Shown here one piece after another: positions 63,841-64,000 of a DNA stretch of 64,000 nt. Made by a program: the position numbers and the translations under genes. The stretch covers positions 4,321,501 to 4,385,500 of the forward strand of contig JAPYKE020000033.1 in the NCBI GenBank assembly GCA_028554795.2, in the 5' to 3' direction. Below the pieces are notes generated by a model, which was not told the DNA's origin, searched no databases, and worked only from the letters and a program-made list of their open reading frames with translations. The stretch is from Sinohyriopsis cumingii. Its lineage: Eukaryota; Mollusca; Bivalvia; Unionida; Unionidae. The first letter of the stretch is position 1. The number at the start of each line of letters is the position of its first letter.

Positions 63841-64000
63841 CTTATTATGATGTCTAGTTGGTCCTAAATGTAAATGGTGCCAATCTGACATCCATTATGG
63901 TTGCAATGACATCAGTTTGAAATTCTTGCTTTTGCTAATCCTTCTGAATGGAAAGCCATATTGACATATGGTCTTCACAAGAAGACATCTTATGATGTCT

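Overview
The window is animal genomic DNA that is almost entirely repeats and mobile elements. The element mix points to a marine invertebrate, probably a lophotrochozoan such as a mollusc or brachiopod: an I/Nimb-like LINE, a Ty3/gypsy element with integrase ahead of reverse transcriptase, L1/Tx1-like, RTE-like and CR1-like LINEs, a DIRS-like element, a tRNA-derived SINE resembling MetaSINEs, and a Polinton/adintovirus-like element. The species cannot be fixed from sequence alone. I see no complete host protein gene. Two short exon-like segments near 50.7 kb and 53.5 kb are the only hints of one.

Layout, left half. 0.16-6.77 kb: a decayed minus-strand non-LTR element (ORF1 zinc knuckles, intact endonuclease frame, broken RT and RNase H, 3' region with tandem repeats). 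6.75-about 11.7 kb: a minus-strand Ty3/gypsy element ordered gag-PR-IN-RT, as in Gmr1-like elements, with the RT running straight into the left LTR. 11.8-13.8 kb: (TA)n tracts and unassigned sequence. 13.85-27.1 kb: a large decayed Polinton/adintovirus-like element. Its minus-strand genes are an adenain-type protease fragment, double-jelly-roll major capsid protein, pX-like core protein, penton-like minor capsid protein, orphan chromodomain, zinc-finger and basic proteins, FtsK/HerA packaging ATPase, a tandemly repeated unknown gene, a frameshifted BIR domain and protein-primed DNA polymerase B. A divergent promoter then precedes a small plus-strand frame that ends beside a perfect histone-type 3' stem-loop and is split by a SINE.

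Layout, right half. 27-32 kb: direct repeats, a nested hAT-type MITE, a hairpin and a SINE remnant. 32.4-36.4 kb: three minisatellites (33, 27 and 22 bp). 36.4-46.5 kb: LINE remnants, including a 5'-truncated LINE flanked by two near-identical copies of about 785 bp. 47-54.8 kb: two SINE families with clear target-site duplications, a 49-bp minisatellite hit by two SINEs, a foldback element, and 28-bp and 38-bp minisatellites. 57.6-61.1 kb: a decayed DIRS-like element interrupted by a TTAA-flanked MITE. The rest is AT-rich sequence with a decayed SINE near the end.

The most notable signals are the BIR domain and the histone-type stem-loop inside the Polinton-like element, its tandem gene array, and the 785-bp duplication around a LINE. 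All assignments come from reading motifs; no database search was run.
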